The notes below the pieces were generated by a model, which did no database searches, was not told the DNA's origin, and saw only the letters and a list, made by a program, of their open reading frames with translations. This document shows positions 8,782 through 16,878 of a stretch of 45,987 nucleotides of DNA, one piece after another. Numbering within the stretch: the first letter of the stretch is position 1; each line of letters starts with the position of its first letter. The translations under genes were made by a program, and so were the position numbers. This stretch comes from Eubacterium minutum ATCC 700079 (GTDB lineage: Bacteria; Bacillota; Clostridia; Peptostreptococcales; Anaerovoracaceae): positions 83,941 to 129,927 of the forward strand of contig CP016202.1 in assembly GCA_003433295.1 (NCBI GenBank), in the 5' to 3' direction.

Positions 8782-8809
8782 AGGTTGGTCAGAGAAGATT
8801 CAGGGATTT

Positions 8810-10669
8810 GTGTATAGGAAAATGAAAGAAATAATAAACAATAAAAAAGTAAGGCAAGGGATACTTATAGCAATAGACTTGGTCATAGTTGCACTGTGCA
8901 TATGGGTGAGTCTATTTATGCGTTTCAGATGGGGCCATATTCCGTATGAATACTATTCTGCGGCAAAGCAGAGTATGGTACTTGATATGGCGGTGACCGT
9001 GGTGGTCTTCTGGTATTTTAAACTTTATCACAGTGTCTGGACATATGCGTCAATAAACGAGTTGATAAAGGTCGTTGAAGCCGTTACGGTTGTAGTATTT
9101 TTGGAGATATCTTACAAGGCCATGCTTTTTCTGGTTCTTCCGCGCAGCGTATATTTCATGAACTATATCATGCTCCTTGTTCTTGTTTCCATGAGCAGAT
9201 TATCTGTACGCGCTCTCAGATTTTACATACACAGGTATTCCAAGGATGAAGAGGGTATTGTAAAGACAATGATAGTGGGAGCCGGATCCGCAGGCGCGAT
9301 GCTTTTGACCGAACTTGAGCGTAACCACGGGAATAACAACAAGGTTGTCTGCATAGTTGACGACAACCGGAACAAGTGGGGCAAGTATTTGTACGGTATA
9401 CCTATAAAAGGCGGCAGAGAAAACATAATCTCTCTGGTTTTACAGTACGGAATAGATGAAATCCTTATCGCCATACCGTCCGCCGGCAAGACAGAAGTGT
9501 CGGAAGTCGTTGAAGTTTGCAGCCGTACGGATGCAAGGGTAAAGATACTCCCGTCCATAACCAGCAGCCTAAAGGGTAACATATCATCGAATCTTCGCGA
9601 TATATCGTATAAGGATCTCCTGTACCGCGATGAGATCGATGTTAACGATGTCGGAATTGACGAGAACATACGAAACAAAGTGATAATGGTAACGGGGGGA
9701 GGAGGATCGATAGGTTCCGAACTCTGCAGGCAGATTGCAAAAAGAAACCCCAAAACACTGATAATACTGGATATATACGAGAACAACGCGTATGCCATCC
9801 AGATGGAGCTTAAGAATCTTTACAAGGACGAACTCGATCTCCGGGTAGTGATAGCGTCGGTAAGAGATTACGACAGACTGAAACTTCTGTTTGAAAAATA
9901 CAGGCCTGAGATGATATTTCATGCGGCAGCGCACAAACACGTGCCCCTCATGGAGATTTCTCCCAATGAAGCCATCAAAAATAACGTCAAGGGGACTTTT
10001 TACGCGGCAAAGCTTGCAGATGAATTTAAGGTTGAAAAGTTTATCCTGATATCTACGGATAAGGCGGTTCGACCGACCAACATAATGGGCGCAAGCAAGA
10101 GAATATGCGAGATGATTATACAGGATTGGGACAGGAAATCGGAGCATACCCATTATGCCGCGGTACGATTCGGAAATGTCCTCGGAAGTAACGGTTCGGT
10201 GATTCCGCTGTTCCTTGAACAGATTGAAATGGGAGGACCGGTGACCGTGACCCACAGGGATATAACCAGGTTTTTCATGACTATTCCGGAAGCGGTTTCT
10301 CTGGTTCTGCAGGCGAGCGTGTATGCGATGGGCGGCGAAATCTTCGTGCTGGATATGGGCAAACAGGTAAAGATATATGATCTGGCTGTAAGCCTCATCA
10401 AGATGAAAGGATTTAAACCAAACGAAGATATAAATATTGAAATAACGGGACTTAGGCCCGGAGAGAAGCTCTATGAGGAAGTTCTCATGGACGAAGAGGG
10501 ACTTGACGTCACCGAAAACAGACTTATTCACATAGGTAAGCCTATACAGATAGACTATGAAGTTTTTGAAAAAGGAGTCCTCGACTTAATGGATGCGGCG
10601 GAGAACAATTCGCCGGACATAAAGAAAAAGACGAAAAGCGTCTGCGACACGTATACGATAACCGAATGA
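8810..10669 (+). CDS. Membrane-bound UDP-GlcNAc 4,6-dehydratase (PglF/CapD type)
   Basis: The 619-residue protein starts with about four membrane helices (residues 10-140). A first Rossmann domain follows (GAGSAGA, about residue 157), then an extended SDR domain with MVTGGGGSIGSEL (about residue 295) and STDKAVRPTNIMGASKR (about residue 414). The catalytic tyrosine of ordinary SDRs is replaced by methionine in this last motif, as in PglF and FlaA1 enzymes. The long membrane-anchored form usually makes UDP-2-acetamido-4-keto-6-deoxy-glucose with retained configuration, the first step to bacillosamine, QuiNAc or FucNAc sugars. The start is uncertain between GTG 8810 and ATG 8822; neither has an ideally spaced ribosome binding site. 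Confidence 0.9.
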   Translation: MYRKMKEIINNKKVRQGILIAIDLVIVALCIWVSLFMRFRWGHIPYEYYSAAKQSMVLDMAVTVVVFWYFKLYHSVWTYASINELIKVVEAVTVVVFLEISYKAMLFLVLPRSVYFMNYIMLLVLVSMSRLSVRALRFYIHRYSKDEEGIVKTMIVGAGSAGAMLLTELERNHGNNNKVVCIVDDNRNKWGKYLYGIPIKGGRENIISLVLQYGIDEILIAIPSAGKTEVSEVVEVCSRTDARVKILPSITSSLKGNISSNLRDISYKDLLYRDEIDVNDVGIDENIRNKVIMVTGGGGSIGSELCRQIAKRNPKTLIILDIYENNAYAIQMELKNLYKDELDLRVVIASVRDYDRLKLLFEKYRPEMIFHAAAHKHVPLMEISPNEAIKNNVKGTFYAAKLADEFKVEKFILISTDKAVRPTNIMGASKRICEMIIQDWDRKSEHTHYAAVRFGNVLGSNGSVIPLFLEQIEMGGPVTVTHRDITRFFMTIPEAVSLVLQASVYAMGGEIFVLDMGKQVKIYDLAVSLIKMKGFKPNEDINIEITGLRPGEKLYEEVLMDEEGLDVTENRLIHIGKPIQIDYEVFEKGVLDLMDAAENNSPDIKKKTKSVCDTYTITE

Positions 10670-10791
10670 ACGGTATTGAAATCGCGTTCAATCTGATGAT
10701 TGACGTGAAGCGGCGTTGCCAGCAGACGCGGTTGTATTGAAAAGACATGAGGCAATGCGACATGAGGCAATGCGGAATGAAGGGATAGGAT

Positions 10792-11931
10792 ATGCAATTC
10801 AGGGATTTAAAAACACAGTATCGAAAATTGAAAGACAGAATTGACGAGGCGATTATAAGAGTTTCCACAGACTGCAATTTTATAATGGGAAAGCAGGTGA
10901 CGGAACTTGAAAAAAAACTTGCGGGATATGCGGGCACGGATCATTGCGTGACATGCGCGAACGGCACGGATGCACTCCAACTTGCGCTTATGGCTTGGGG
11001 TATAAAGTCCGGAGATGCCGTATTTGTACCGGACTTCACTTTCTTTTCTTCCGGTGAGGTGGTTCCGCTCACGGGTGCGACACCCGTATTTGTCGATGTC
11101 AACGCAAGAACTTTCAATATAGACTGTGATAAACTTGAAGGACAGATAGAAAGAGTTGTAAAAGAAGGAAGGCTCAAACCGCGGGTAATCGTTGCGGTGG
11201 ATCTGTTCGGACTGCCCGCCGATTTTGCGCGTCTTCGCGAAATCGCGGATAAATACGGCATGTACATTCTGGAAGATGGCGCTCAAGGCTTCGGAGGCGA
11301 AATTTCAGGAAGAAAGGCATGCTCTTTCGGCGATATTGCCACCACATCATTCTTCCCCGCCAAGCCTCTCGGCTGCTACGGCGACGGCGGAGCGCTGTTT
11401 ACCGACAACGATGAGTGGGCGGACCTGCTGAAATCGTATAGAGTTCACGGAAAGGGGGCAAACAAGTACGACAATATCCGCATAGGTCTCAACAGCAGAC
11501 TGGATACGGTACAGGCGGCGGTTTTGGACATAAAGCTCGATGCATTTGAAGAGTATGAACTTGAAGCAGTGAATGACGCATCAAGGAAGTATGACGAAAG
11601 GCTTAAAAAAATCGTTGAAACTCCATATGTTCCTGATAATATGCTCTCCTCATGGGCACAATATACGATCAAACTGAAAGACAGGGATACGCGCGATGAT
11701 CTTCAGCAATTCCTGAAATCCGAAGATATTCCGTCGATGATTTATTACCGGAAGTCCATGCATTGTCAGGATGCGTTCAAAGACAACGGTTATATTTACA
11801 GGGATGAGGATTATAAGGTTACCGTTGAGTTGTGCGACAGAGTGTTGTCTTTGCCGATGCACCCGTATTTAAGCGAGAGCGATATAGATACTGTGACCGG
11901 TGCCGTGAAAAGTTTCCTGGCGAGGAGATAG
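10792..11931 (+). CDS. wbpE: DegT/DnrJ/EryC1 aminotransferase, WbpE/WlbC type
   Basis: The 379-residue fold-type I PLP enzyme shows CANGTDALQLAL near residue 60, an aspartate for PLP in EDGAQGFGG, the Schiff-base lysine in SFFPAKPLGCYGDGGAL (about residue 190) and GLNSRLDTVQAAVL. The C-terminal SLPMHPYLS is also typical. The FFPAKPLGCYGDGGA and HGKGANKY..IRIGLNSRLDT pattern matches WbpE/WlbC enzymes, which aminate UDP-3-keto-GlcNAcA with glutamate. This fits the WbpA- and WbpB-type genes at the start of the window. Because it directly follows a PglF-type dehydratase, a PglE-like 4-amination is the alternative. The gene starts 122 bases after the dehydratase stop codon and ends 7 bases before the ligase gene. 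Confidence 0.87.
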   Translation: MQFRDLKTQYRKLKDRIDEAIIRVSTDCNFIMGKQVTELEKKLAGYAGTDHCVTCANGTDALQLALMAWGIKSGDAVFVPDFTFFSSGEVVPLTGATPVFVDVNARTFNIDCDKLEGQIERVVKEGRLKPRVIVAVDLFGLPADFARLREIADKYGMYILEDGAQGFGGEISGRKACSFGDIATTSFFPAKPLGCYGDGGALFTDNDEWADLLKSYRVHGKGANKYDNIRIGLNSRLDTVQAAVLDIKLDAFEEYELEAVNDASRKYDERLKKIVETPYVPDNMLSSWAQYTIKLKDRDTRDDLQQFLKSEDIPSMIYYRKSMHCQDAFKDNGYIYRDEDYKVTVELCDRVLSLPMHPYLSESDIDTVTGAVKSFLARR

Positions 11932-11938
11932 AATTCTT

Positions 11939-13366
11939 ATGCAATCACTTTTTATCAACATAACAAAGCCGGCGGCGGCGATAAATAAGAGGATTCATCC
12001 TGCGATACAGAAAACGCTTATATTCCTATGTATGCTTGGAATGATGATCCCGATAATGGGTAAATACGTCCATAAGGACAGGATGATATCATATAATACT
12101 TCAATATCCGATTTTTTCACTTCGTTACTTGATTTGGGCGATGGCGGCCGTGGGGTCACAGCGGTGATTCTAATGACCCTTATCGTTCTTTTCAGTGTGC
12201 GAAAACCCTTGAAAAAGATAGAATTCAACTGGTACATAAGCTTATTCTGGTTCGTCGGAAGTATCCTTATAATCATAGCCGGAATATTTCACGATATAGG
12301 TTCCGGATTTTTGATTGCTCAGATAGCGGTTTTGCTGCTTTTCCCCGCTTTGTACATCGCGTGGAATGAGAATCTGAAAGAACTTTACGATCTCATAGCG
12401 CTTGCCGCGCTCGCGTTTATACTGATTGAATGTATACTACTGCTGCATTATCCTTTCGACAGCGTGAGCGGTATCTCGGGAAAATACAGAGGACCTTATA
12501 TAGATTCCAATGTAATATCATATACTTTTGTGGCGGGTCTGTGTCCGGGACTGTATCTTATATCTCGAGAGTCAAAACTCAAAAGGCTGTTTGCATCCGT
12601 AATGCTTGGCCTGATACTGTGCGTTATACTGATAAGTTTTTCAAGAGGCGCATACCTTACGGCCGGTGTTGTTGTACTGTGCTGGTTCATACTTTACTTT
12701 AAGAAATCGGGAAAGCTTTTGTCGCTCATATTGTCGGTCGTCATAGCCGCGGTTTCTTTTTTCGGATATTACATGACTGTTTCAGGTGGGAATGATCCTC
12801 TTAACATCCGTTCCGTGACTGCCGCCGGCCAGACCGTGTATGCCGATGAGACGGTGTCCGAGCCTGACAGCCCTTCTTCCACTGACATACTGGGCAGACT
12901 TGAGAATTTCAATAACCTCAACCAGTACACTACAGGCAGAGTCGGAATCTGGAAGGTGTTCAGCAAGTACATAAACTGGACGGGAAACGATGTGACATAT
13001 ACGCTTCCGGTCAGGGTGCTTCACTATACGGGTCAGAGCGCAAGATACTATACAACTACACACAACAACGCATACGACATAGTCATACGCGCAGGTTTGC
13101 CAGCTGGAATAATATATCTTCTCATGCAGTTAATAGCGCTTGTCTATTCACTGAAAAAGATATTCGGCAGAAGAAAGAATGTGAAAGCGTATGATTTATT
13201 TGTGGTACCCGCGTTCATGATTTTTATAGTCGAGGGTAATATGGAAACGTATTCCCACATATTTTCCAGTCTGCCCACTCTGCTGTACTTCCTGTCATTG
13301 ACAGTGCTGCTCGGTTTTGGAGTAAAGACGAATAATCGGGAGGAGGTGTCTGTGGATGCGCAGTGA
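11939..13366 (+). CDS. O-antigen ligase/Wzy_C family membrane protein
   Basis: This 475-residue protein has about 10-12 membrane helices. A large extracytoplasmic loop follows the FSRGAYLTAGVVVLCW segment and contains TGRVGIWKVFSKYI and a His/Asn-rich stretch (THNNAYDIVIRAG). That loop, with R-G and H-N-x-Y residues, is the hallmark of the O-antigen ligase (WaaL)/Wzy_C family. Members either ligate undecaprenyl-linked polymer to an acceptor or polymerise repeats. Since a Wzy-type gene is already present at 4316, ligation or a second polymerisation is likely. The gene's last 11 bases overlap the LCP-like gene, so the two products are probably made together. Confidence 0.8.
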   Translation: MQSLFINITKPAAAINKRIHPAIQKTLIFLCMLGMMIPIMGKYVHKDRMISYNTSISDFFTSLLDLGDGGRGVTAVILMTLIVLFSVRKPLKKIEFNWYISLFWFVGSILIIIAGIFHDIGSGFLIAQIAVLLLFPALYIAWNENLKELYDLIALAALAFILIECILLLHYPFDSVSGISGKYRGPYIDSNVISYTFVAGLCPGLYLISRESKLKRLFASVMLGLILCVILISFSRGAYLTAGVVVLCWFILYFKKSGKLLSLILSVVIAAVSFFGYYMTVSGGNDPLNIRSVTAAGQTVYADETVSEPDSPSSTDILGRLENFNNLNQYTTGRVGIWKVFSKYINWTGNDVTYTLPVRVLHYTGQSARYYTTTHNNAYDIVIRAGLPAGIIYLLMQLIALVYSLKKIFGRRKNVKAYDLFVVPAFMIFIVEGNMETYSHIFSSLPTLLYFLSLTVLLGFGVKTNNREEVSVDAQ

Positions 13367-14759
13367 CAGGAATAAGAATAAGAGAGCATTGGGCAGAGCT
13401 TTTTCGAAACTTAACGGACTCAATGCGCTTCAAATAGTGATGGTCATGGGTGCAATGGTACTTCTGCTGATCACGTTTTCGTACAGTGTTCGAGACACCA
13501 TGGATATAAACAGATCGAAGAACATACTTAAGGTGGCCGCAGATCTGAAAATTTCCGGAGGAGCCGACTGTTCGGACCTTGCAATCATAGATGTAAATGA
13601 CAGAGATGATTTTAAAAAACGTGGAATAAGAGGCATTACGACGCTTAGATTCGGGAATCCTCTCCGGCAGTACGGTGTGGTCTCGGTGCTGCCCGACACG
13701 TATATAGATCTCAAAGATGACGGAGTTTGCAACGGAAAACCTCTGTACGATTCGTTTGATCCTGAACATCCGAACAGATTTTTGCGCAACATAAAAAGCG
13801 TGACGGATTTCGATACGTATGCTTATATCACGGTCGATGACGAAACAATCATGGAAGTGACCAACATGCTTGGAGTAATCAGGCTGAAAGTGAAAAAAGA
13901 AGATATATCCGACATAAACAAATACCAGAAAAAAATTGCGAAAAAGTACGGCGTATCGCATATAAAAAAAGTCAGAGAACCGGGCATTCAGGGAATGAAC
14001 GGACTTCAGGCAGCCGCATACGCAAGGCTCGGAAGGGGAGAGCACCCGAGCACAAAGCACGCAAAGTACATAAGAATGGTCATCAAAAGGATATTCAGAA
14101 ATTTAAGGAACGGAAGCCTCTCAGATCTTGCCATAGTCAGGAGAATGCTGTTGGACGGCCCCAATAATATAGATGACGATTATTTCATTCAGTTGGCCGC
14201 AAGGATAAAGGCGTATGAAGCGGGGAGGACCATGAAATGGCCTATGTCGTACAACAGGCGTACTTTGAACGATCTTGAGGGTGTGGTCTTCCCGATAAAG
14301 CTGGTAAAGGACAATAAAACTTTGCATAAGGACTGGCTTGGAGAATACTGGTACAAAAAAGCCGGTTCGAATGTAAGAATAGAGGCGCGCACGTCAAGAG
14401 AAGCCCTGGATGAGATATTGAGAATAAAGAAAGCGAAGAAAGAGGCCGCGAGACGGGCAAAAGAAGAACGGGAGCGAAAAGAAAAGGAAGAGCGGGAAAA
14501 AGAGCAAAACAAAAAGAATAAGGATGAGATGGATAAGCCGCGAAAGAATGGTCAGGACCTCGGCGGTGACGACGATGACGATGACGACGATGACGGCGGC
14601 GCGGGAGGAAACAGGAGTAACGACGGCAACCGCGGAAACGGCGGAAACAATAACGGCGGCGGAAATAACGGCGGAAATAACAACGGTGGCGGAAACAATG
14701 GCGGCGGTTCCGGAGGGGAAGATCCGGGAAAAGAAATTCCCGAGGGAGATATCGGGTGA
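13356..14759 (+). CDS. Divergent LytR-CpsA-Psr-like membrane-anchored protein with low-complexity tail
   Basis: GGAGGAGGTG precedes the ATG, which lies inside the end of the ligase gene. A basic N-terminus and one membrane helix (about residues 22-45) are followed by an extracytoplasmic domain to about residue 275. It keeps LCP-type landmarks: SVLPDTYIDL, DFDTYAYITVDD, a GVIRLKV strand and IQGMNGLQAAAYARLG. The arginine of the usual (I/V)PRDTY motif is missing, and the later D-x-x-R-x-x-RQ segment reads TKHAKYIRMVIKR. After about residue 345 comes a Lys/Glu/Arg helix, nine aspartates in a row, and a Gly/Asn tail. LCP enzymes attach polymers to peptidoglycan; this one looks catalytically altered and may instead guide or bind polymer. 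I am fairly sure of the LCP relationship, not of the function. Confidence 0.65.
   Translation: MRSDRNKNKRALGRAFSKLNGLNALQIVMVMGAMVLLLITFSYSVRDTMDINRSKNILKVAADLKISGGADCSDLAIIDVNDRDDFKKRGIRGITTLRFGNPLRQYGVVSVLPDTYIDLKDDGVCNGKPLYDSFDPEHPNRFLRNIKSVTDFDTYAYITVDDETIMEVTNMLGVIRLKVKKEDISDINKYQKKIAKKYGVSHIKKVREPGIQGMNGLQAAAYARLGRGEHPSTKHAKYIRMVIKRIFRNLRNGSLSDLAIVRRMLLDGPNNIDDDYFIQLAARIKAYEAGRTMKWPMSYNRRTLNDLEGVVFPIKLVKDNKTLHKDWLGEYWYKKAGSNVRIEARTSREALDEILRIKKAKKEAARRAKEERERKEKEEREKEQNKKNKDEMDKPRKNGQDLGGDDDDDDDDDGGAGGNRSNDGNRGNGGNNNGGGNNGGNNNGGGNNGGGSGGEDPGKEIPEGDIG
14568..14720 (+). repeat. Low-complexity coding repeat: Asp run and Gly/Asn repeats
   Basis: GAC/GAT codons encode nine consecutive aspartates (14568-14594), followed by irregular GGC-GGA-AAY triplet repeats encoding Gly/Asn. 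Such sequence is prone to slippage. It encodes the disordered C-terminus of the LCP-like protein. Confidence 0.85.
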
Positions 14760-14853
14760 GAAAAGGCCACCCGGTTTCACCGCATCTGTATAACGTGATC
14801 AAGGATACTTCCTCTTGGATGTTTATCGCATAACAGCCATTTTACCGAATAAA

Positions 14854-14914
14854 ATGATTAATCAATCAACATGGATTTTGTATTAAAAAAAATTATGGAT
14901 TTATTGATTATCAT
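14854..14914 (+). repeat. AT-rich imperfect inverted repeat upstream of the dipeptidase
   Basis: ATGATTAATCAAT (14854-14866) is inverted as ATTGATTATCAT (14903-14914) with one bulged base and 36 AT-rich bases between. It sits upstream of the dipeptidase promoter in the 224-bp gap and may be a regulator site or a long hairpin. A weak CGGGTG/CACCCG stem with no real T-run also lies at 14753-14773. Confidence 0.4.
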
Positions 14915-14935
14915 CTATACTTATCGGTTGAACAG

Positions 14936-14944
14936 TGTTATACT
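14936..14944 (+). promoter_or_regulatory. Extended -10 promoter of the C69 dipeptidase
   Basis: TGTTATACT is an extended -10 element (TG, one base, TATACT). No -35 box is seen at the right distance. A CCGATG/CATCGG stem-loop (14949-14970) would lie at the very start of the transcript, directly before the GAGAGGAG ribosome binding site. Confidence 0.5.
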
Positions 14945-14983
14945 AACCCCGATGATGTACTGCACATCGGAGAGGAGTAAAGA

Positions 14984-16714
14984 ATGAAGAAACTAAAATT
15001 ACTTATCACTGCGATCACTGTGTCGATGATCGCAACAACTGCCGGTGCGTTTGCCTGCACCGGGATGTACGTGGGAAAAGCAGTCAGCAAGGAGGGGACT
15101 CCGCTTATTGCGAGAAGTGAGGACCAGGGTACCGGTGCGTACAACAAGCTGTACAAGGTTCAGCCGCGTACCAAGAAGGCGGGAAGATACTTTAGAGATA
15201 CCGCAAACGGATTCAAAGCAAAGCTTCCTAAACTCACTTACAAATTTACCTATGTAAGAGATTCAAGTGACCACAATGACGGAATGTATCCGGCAACATG
15301 CACAAATGAATACGGAGTTGCCGTTGTGGGAACGGTGTCGACAGAGGTGGACCCTAAGTATGAAAAGGTCGATCCCACGATCGAAAAGAGCCTGAGAGAG
15401 GCTACTTTGCCGGGACTTATAGCATGCCAGGTGAAAACCGCAAAGCAGGCGGCGGAACTCTGCGCAAAATTGCACGATAAGTACGGCTCGGAAGAATGGA
15501 ACACGCTGTTCTTCATGGATAAAAAAGAAGCATGGATCTTTGAGAACTACGGCGGGCATACCTACTGTGCGATGAAGATGCCGGAAGATAAAGTGGCAGT
15601 GTTCGGAAACCAGTGCATGATAGGCGCCGTAGATCGCAATGACACCAAGAATTACATATTTTCAAAGGGCAAATACGATCTGTTCAACAAGATTGACCAG
15701 GCCGGTCTTGCGGTTAAGGAAAACGGACAGTACAACATTGCAAAATCCGTATCCGGCAATACCAGAAAAGAATACTCGAACATGAGAACATGGGAAGGTC
15801 ACAGAGTCCTTGCGCCTAACAGCGAGTGGGTAAAAGGCAAGGAATACAGCGACAAGACTTTCTATCCTCTGTTCTACAAACCTGAAGCAAAGGTTTCGGC
15901 ACTGCAGATCATGGATCTGTTCAGAGATCGTTACGAAGGAACGAAGTATGACATGAACAAGCCCGAAAACAAGAGCAGACGTCCTATAGGCGTTACGAAG
16001 TCTTCGGATATTCATATCATCCAGAACTTTGCAAACATGCCTAAAGAAGCGTCAAACCTTCAGTGGCTGTGCATGGGGAATGCGGAACATTCGGTGTTCG
16101 TTCCGGCATTCAGTTCGATTAACAAGACCGATAAGTCCTACAATGTAGACGGTGCTATGTACGATGCACGCAGTGCATACTGGCAGTTTAAACAGAACGA
16201 AACTCTGGCTCAGTCGGATCGTGCCAATTTAAGCAGCGGCACAAAGGATTTCTGGAAGAACCAGGAGAAGAAACAGTACGCAAGCATCTTGAAAGCCGTT
16301 AAGAAAGTCAACAAGGCTTATAAAAAATCGAAGAAAGCCGGCCGCAAGTACGTTACAAAGTTAGCGTCCAAGGCAATTGTTAAACAGCTTAAAAATGCAA
16401 GAGTGCTTTACAAGGCTCTCATGTACACCACCACGAGAAACGACAATGACAGGGTTGACAGAAAAGTGACGTTTGCAAGACCCGTTAATCTCAAAGCGGC
16501 TGCAAAGAACGCCGGATTCTCGTACAAGAAAAAGAAGAAGGACAACAAGGTTTACCTGAAAAAAGGCGGAGTTACATATAGATTGCAGCTCAAGTCAAAA
16601 GGAGTTCACAAGAACGGAGCTTATGCGGACGATCTGATCTATCCTATATTCAAGGACGGAAAGACGATTTACGCTCCTGCCAATGTGGCGACATCATTGA
16701 ATTCGATGAAATAG
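14984..16714 (+). CDS. pepD: Secreted C69-family dipeptidase
   Basis: The 576-residue protein starts with a signal peptide (KKLKLLITAITVSM, then an alanine-rich c-region ending AFA). The next residue is the cysteine of CTGMYVGKAV. In C69 peptidases this cysteine becomes the N-terminal nucleophile after processing, so signal-peptide cleavage here would expose the active site. The following GTPLIARSEDQG and YPATCTNEYGVAVVGT segments and the large alpha/beta core match the family. A C-terminal stretch (about residues 430-480) is rich in Lys, like cell-wall-binding or nucleic-acid-binding regions. C69 enzymes cleave dipeptides; an external enzyme would suit a peptide-fermenting anaerobe. The signal is not a proper lipobox (no Leu at -3). 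The gene appears monocistronic. Confidence 0.88.
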   Translation: MKKLKLLITAITVSMIATTAGAFACTGMYVGKAVSKEGTPLIARSEDQGTGAYNKLYKVQPRTKKAGRYFRDTANGFKAKLPKLTYKFTYVRDSSDHNDGMYPATCTNEYGVAVVGTVSTEVDPKYEKVDPTIEKSLREATLPGLIACQVKTAKQAAELCAKLHDKYGSEEWNTLFFMDKKEAWIFENYGGHTYCAMKMPEDKVAVFGNQCMIGAVDRNDTKNYIFSKGKYDLFNKIDQAGLAVKENGQYNIAKSVSGNTRKEYSNMRTWEGHRVLAPNSEWVKGKEYSDKTFYPLFYKPEAKVSALQIMDLFRDRYEGTKYDMNKPENKSRRPIGVTKSSDIHIIQNFANMPKEASNLQWLCMGNAEHSVFVPAFSSINKTDKSYNVDGAMYDARSAYWQFKQNETLAQSDRANLSSGTKDFWKNQEKKQYASILKAVKKVNKAYKKSKKAGRKYVTKLASKAIVKQLKNARVLYKALMYTTTRNDNDRVDRKVTFARPVNLKAAAKNAGFSYKKKKKDNKVYLKKGGVTYRLQLKSKGVHKNGAYADDLIYPIFKDGKTIYAPANVATSLNSMK

Positions 16715-16716
16715 AA

Positions 16717-16764
16717 CGGTCGCTTTGCGACCGAAAAAATGGATGTTGCGGCGAAATTAGCCGC
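16717..16764 (+). repeat. Two short GC-rich stem-loops after the dipeptidase gene
   Basis: CGGTCGC/GCGACCG (16717-16733, 3-base loop) is followed by a run of A rather than T. GCGGC/GCCGC (16748-16764, 7-base loop) follows 14 bases later. They may end or protect the dipeptidase mRNA but lack the T-run of an intrinsic terminator. Confidence 0.4.
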
Positions 16765-16784
16765 GGTCCGAATCCAAAAAACTA

Positions 16785-16812
16785 TTGAAGAGATATTCAA
16801 TAATGATATAAT
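16785..16812 (+). promoter_or_regulatory. Sigma-A promoter of the transporter gene
   Basis: TTGAAG (16785-16790), a 16-base spacer and a perfect TATAAT (16807-16812) preceded by TGA (extended -10). The predicted start, near 16819, is at the first bases of the downstream hairpin. Confidence 0.65.
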
Positions 16813-16815
16813 AAG

Positions 16816-16860
16816 CGTTGGATTAGTCGGGTTTTCAAAGCCCGATGAATCCGACGTTTT
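16816..16860 (+). terminator. Terminator-like hairpin at the 5' end of the transporter transcript
   Basis: The arms 16816-16831 and 16841-16856 pair almost throughout (core TCGGG/CCCGA and GGATT/AATCC, loop of 9) and are followed by TTTTGTT. It lies between the promoter and the GGAGG ribosome binding site (16868-16872). It could act as a promoter-proximal terminator/attenuator or as an mRNA-stabilising 5' hairpin. Confidence 0.6.
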
Positions 16861-16878
16861 GTTAATTGGAGGTTAATT

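Noticed and set aside
14595-14720. CRISPR-like or VNTR array
   Set aside because: The repeats are short, irregular codon triplets in frame inside one gene, without spacers.
14552-14770. Open reading frames on the minus strand and in other frames across the Gly/Asn repeat
   Set aside because: They are Pro/Phe- or Thr-rich low-complexity shadows of the GGN repeats, with no ribosome binding site.
16717-16740. Intrinsic terminator of the dipeptidase gene
   Set aside because: The stem is perfect but is followed by A's rather than T's on the + strand, and on the minus strand the T's come before the stem.
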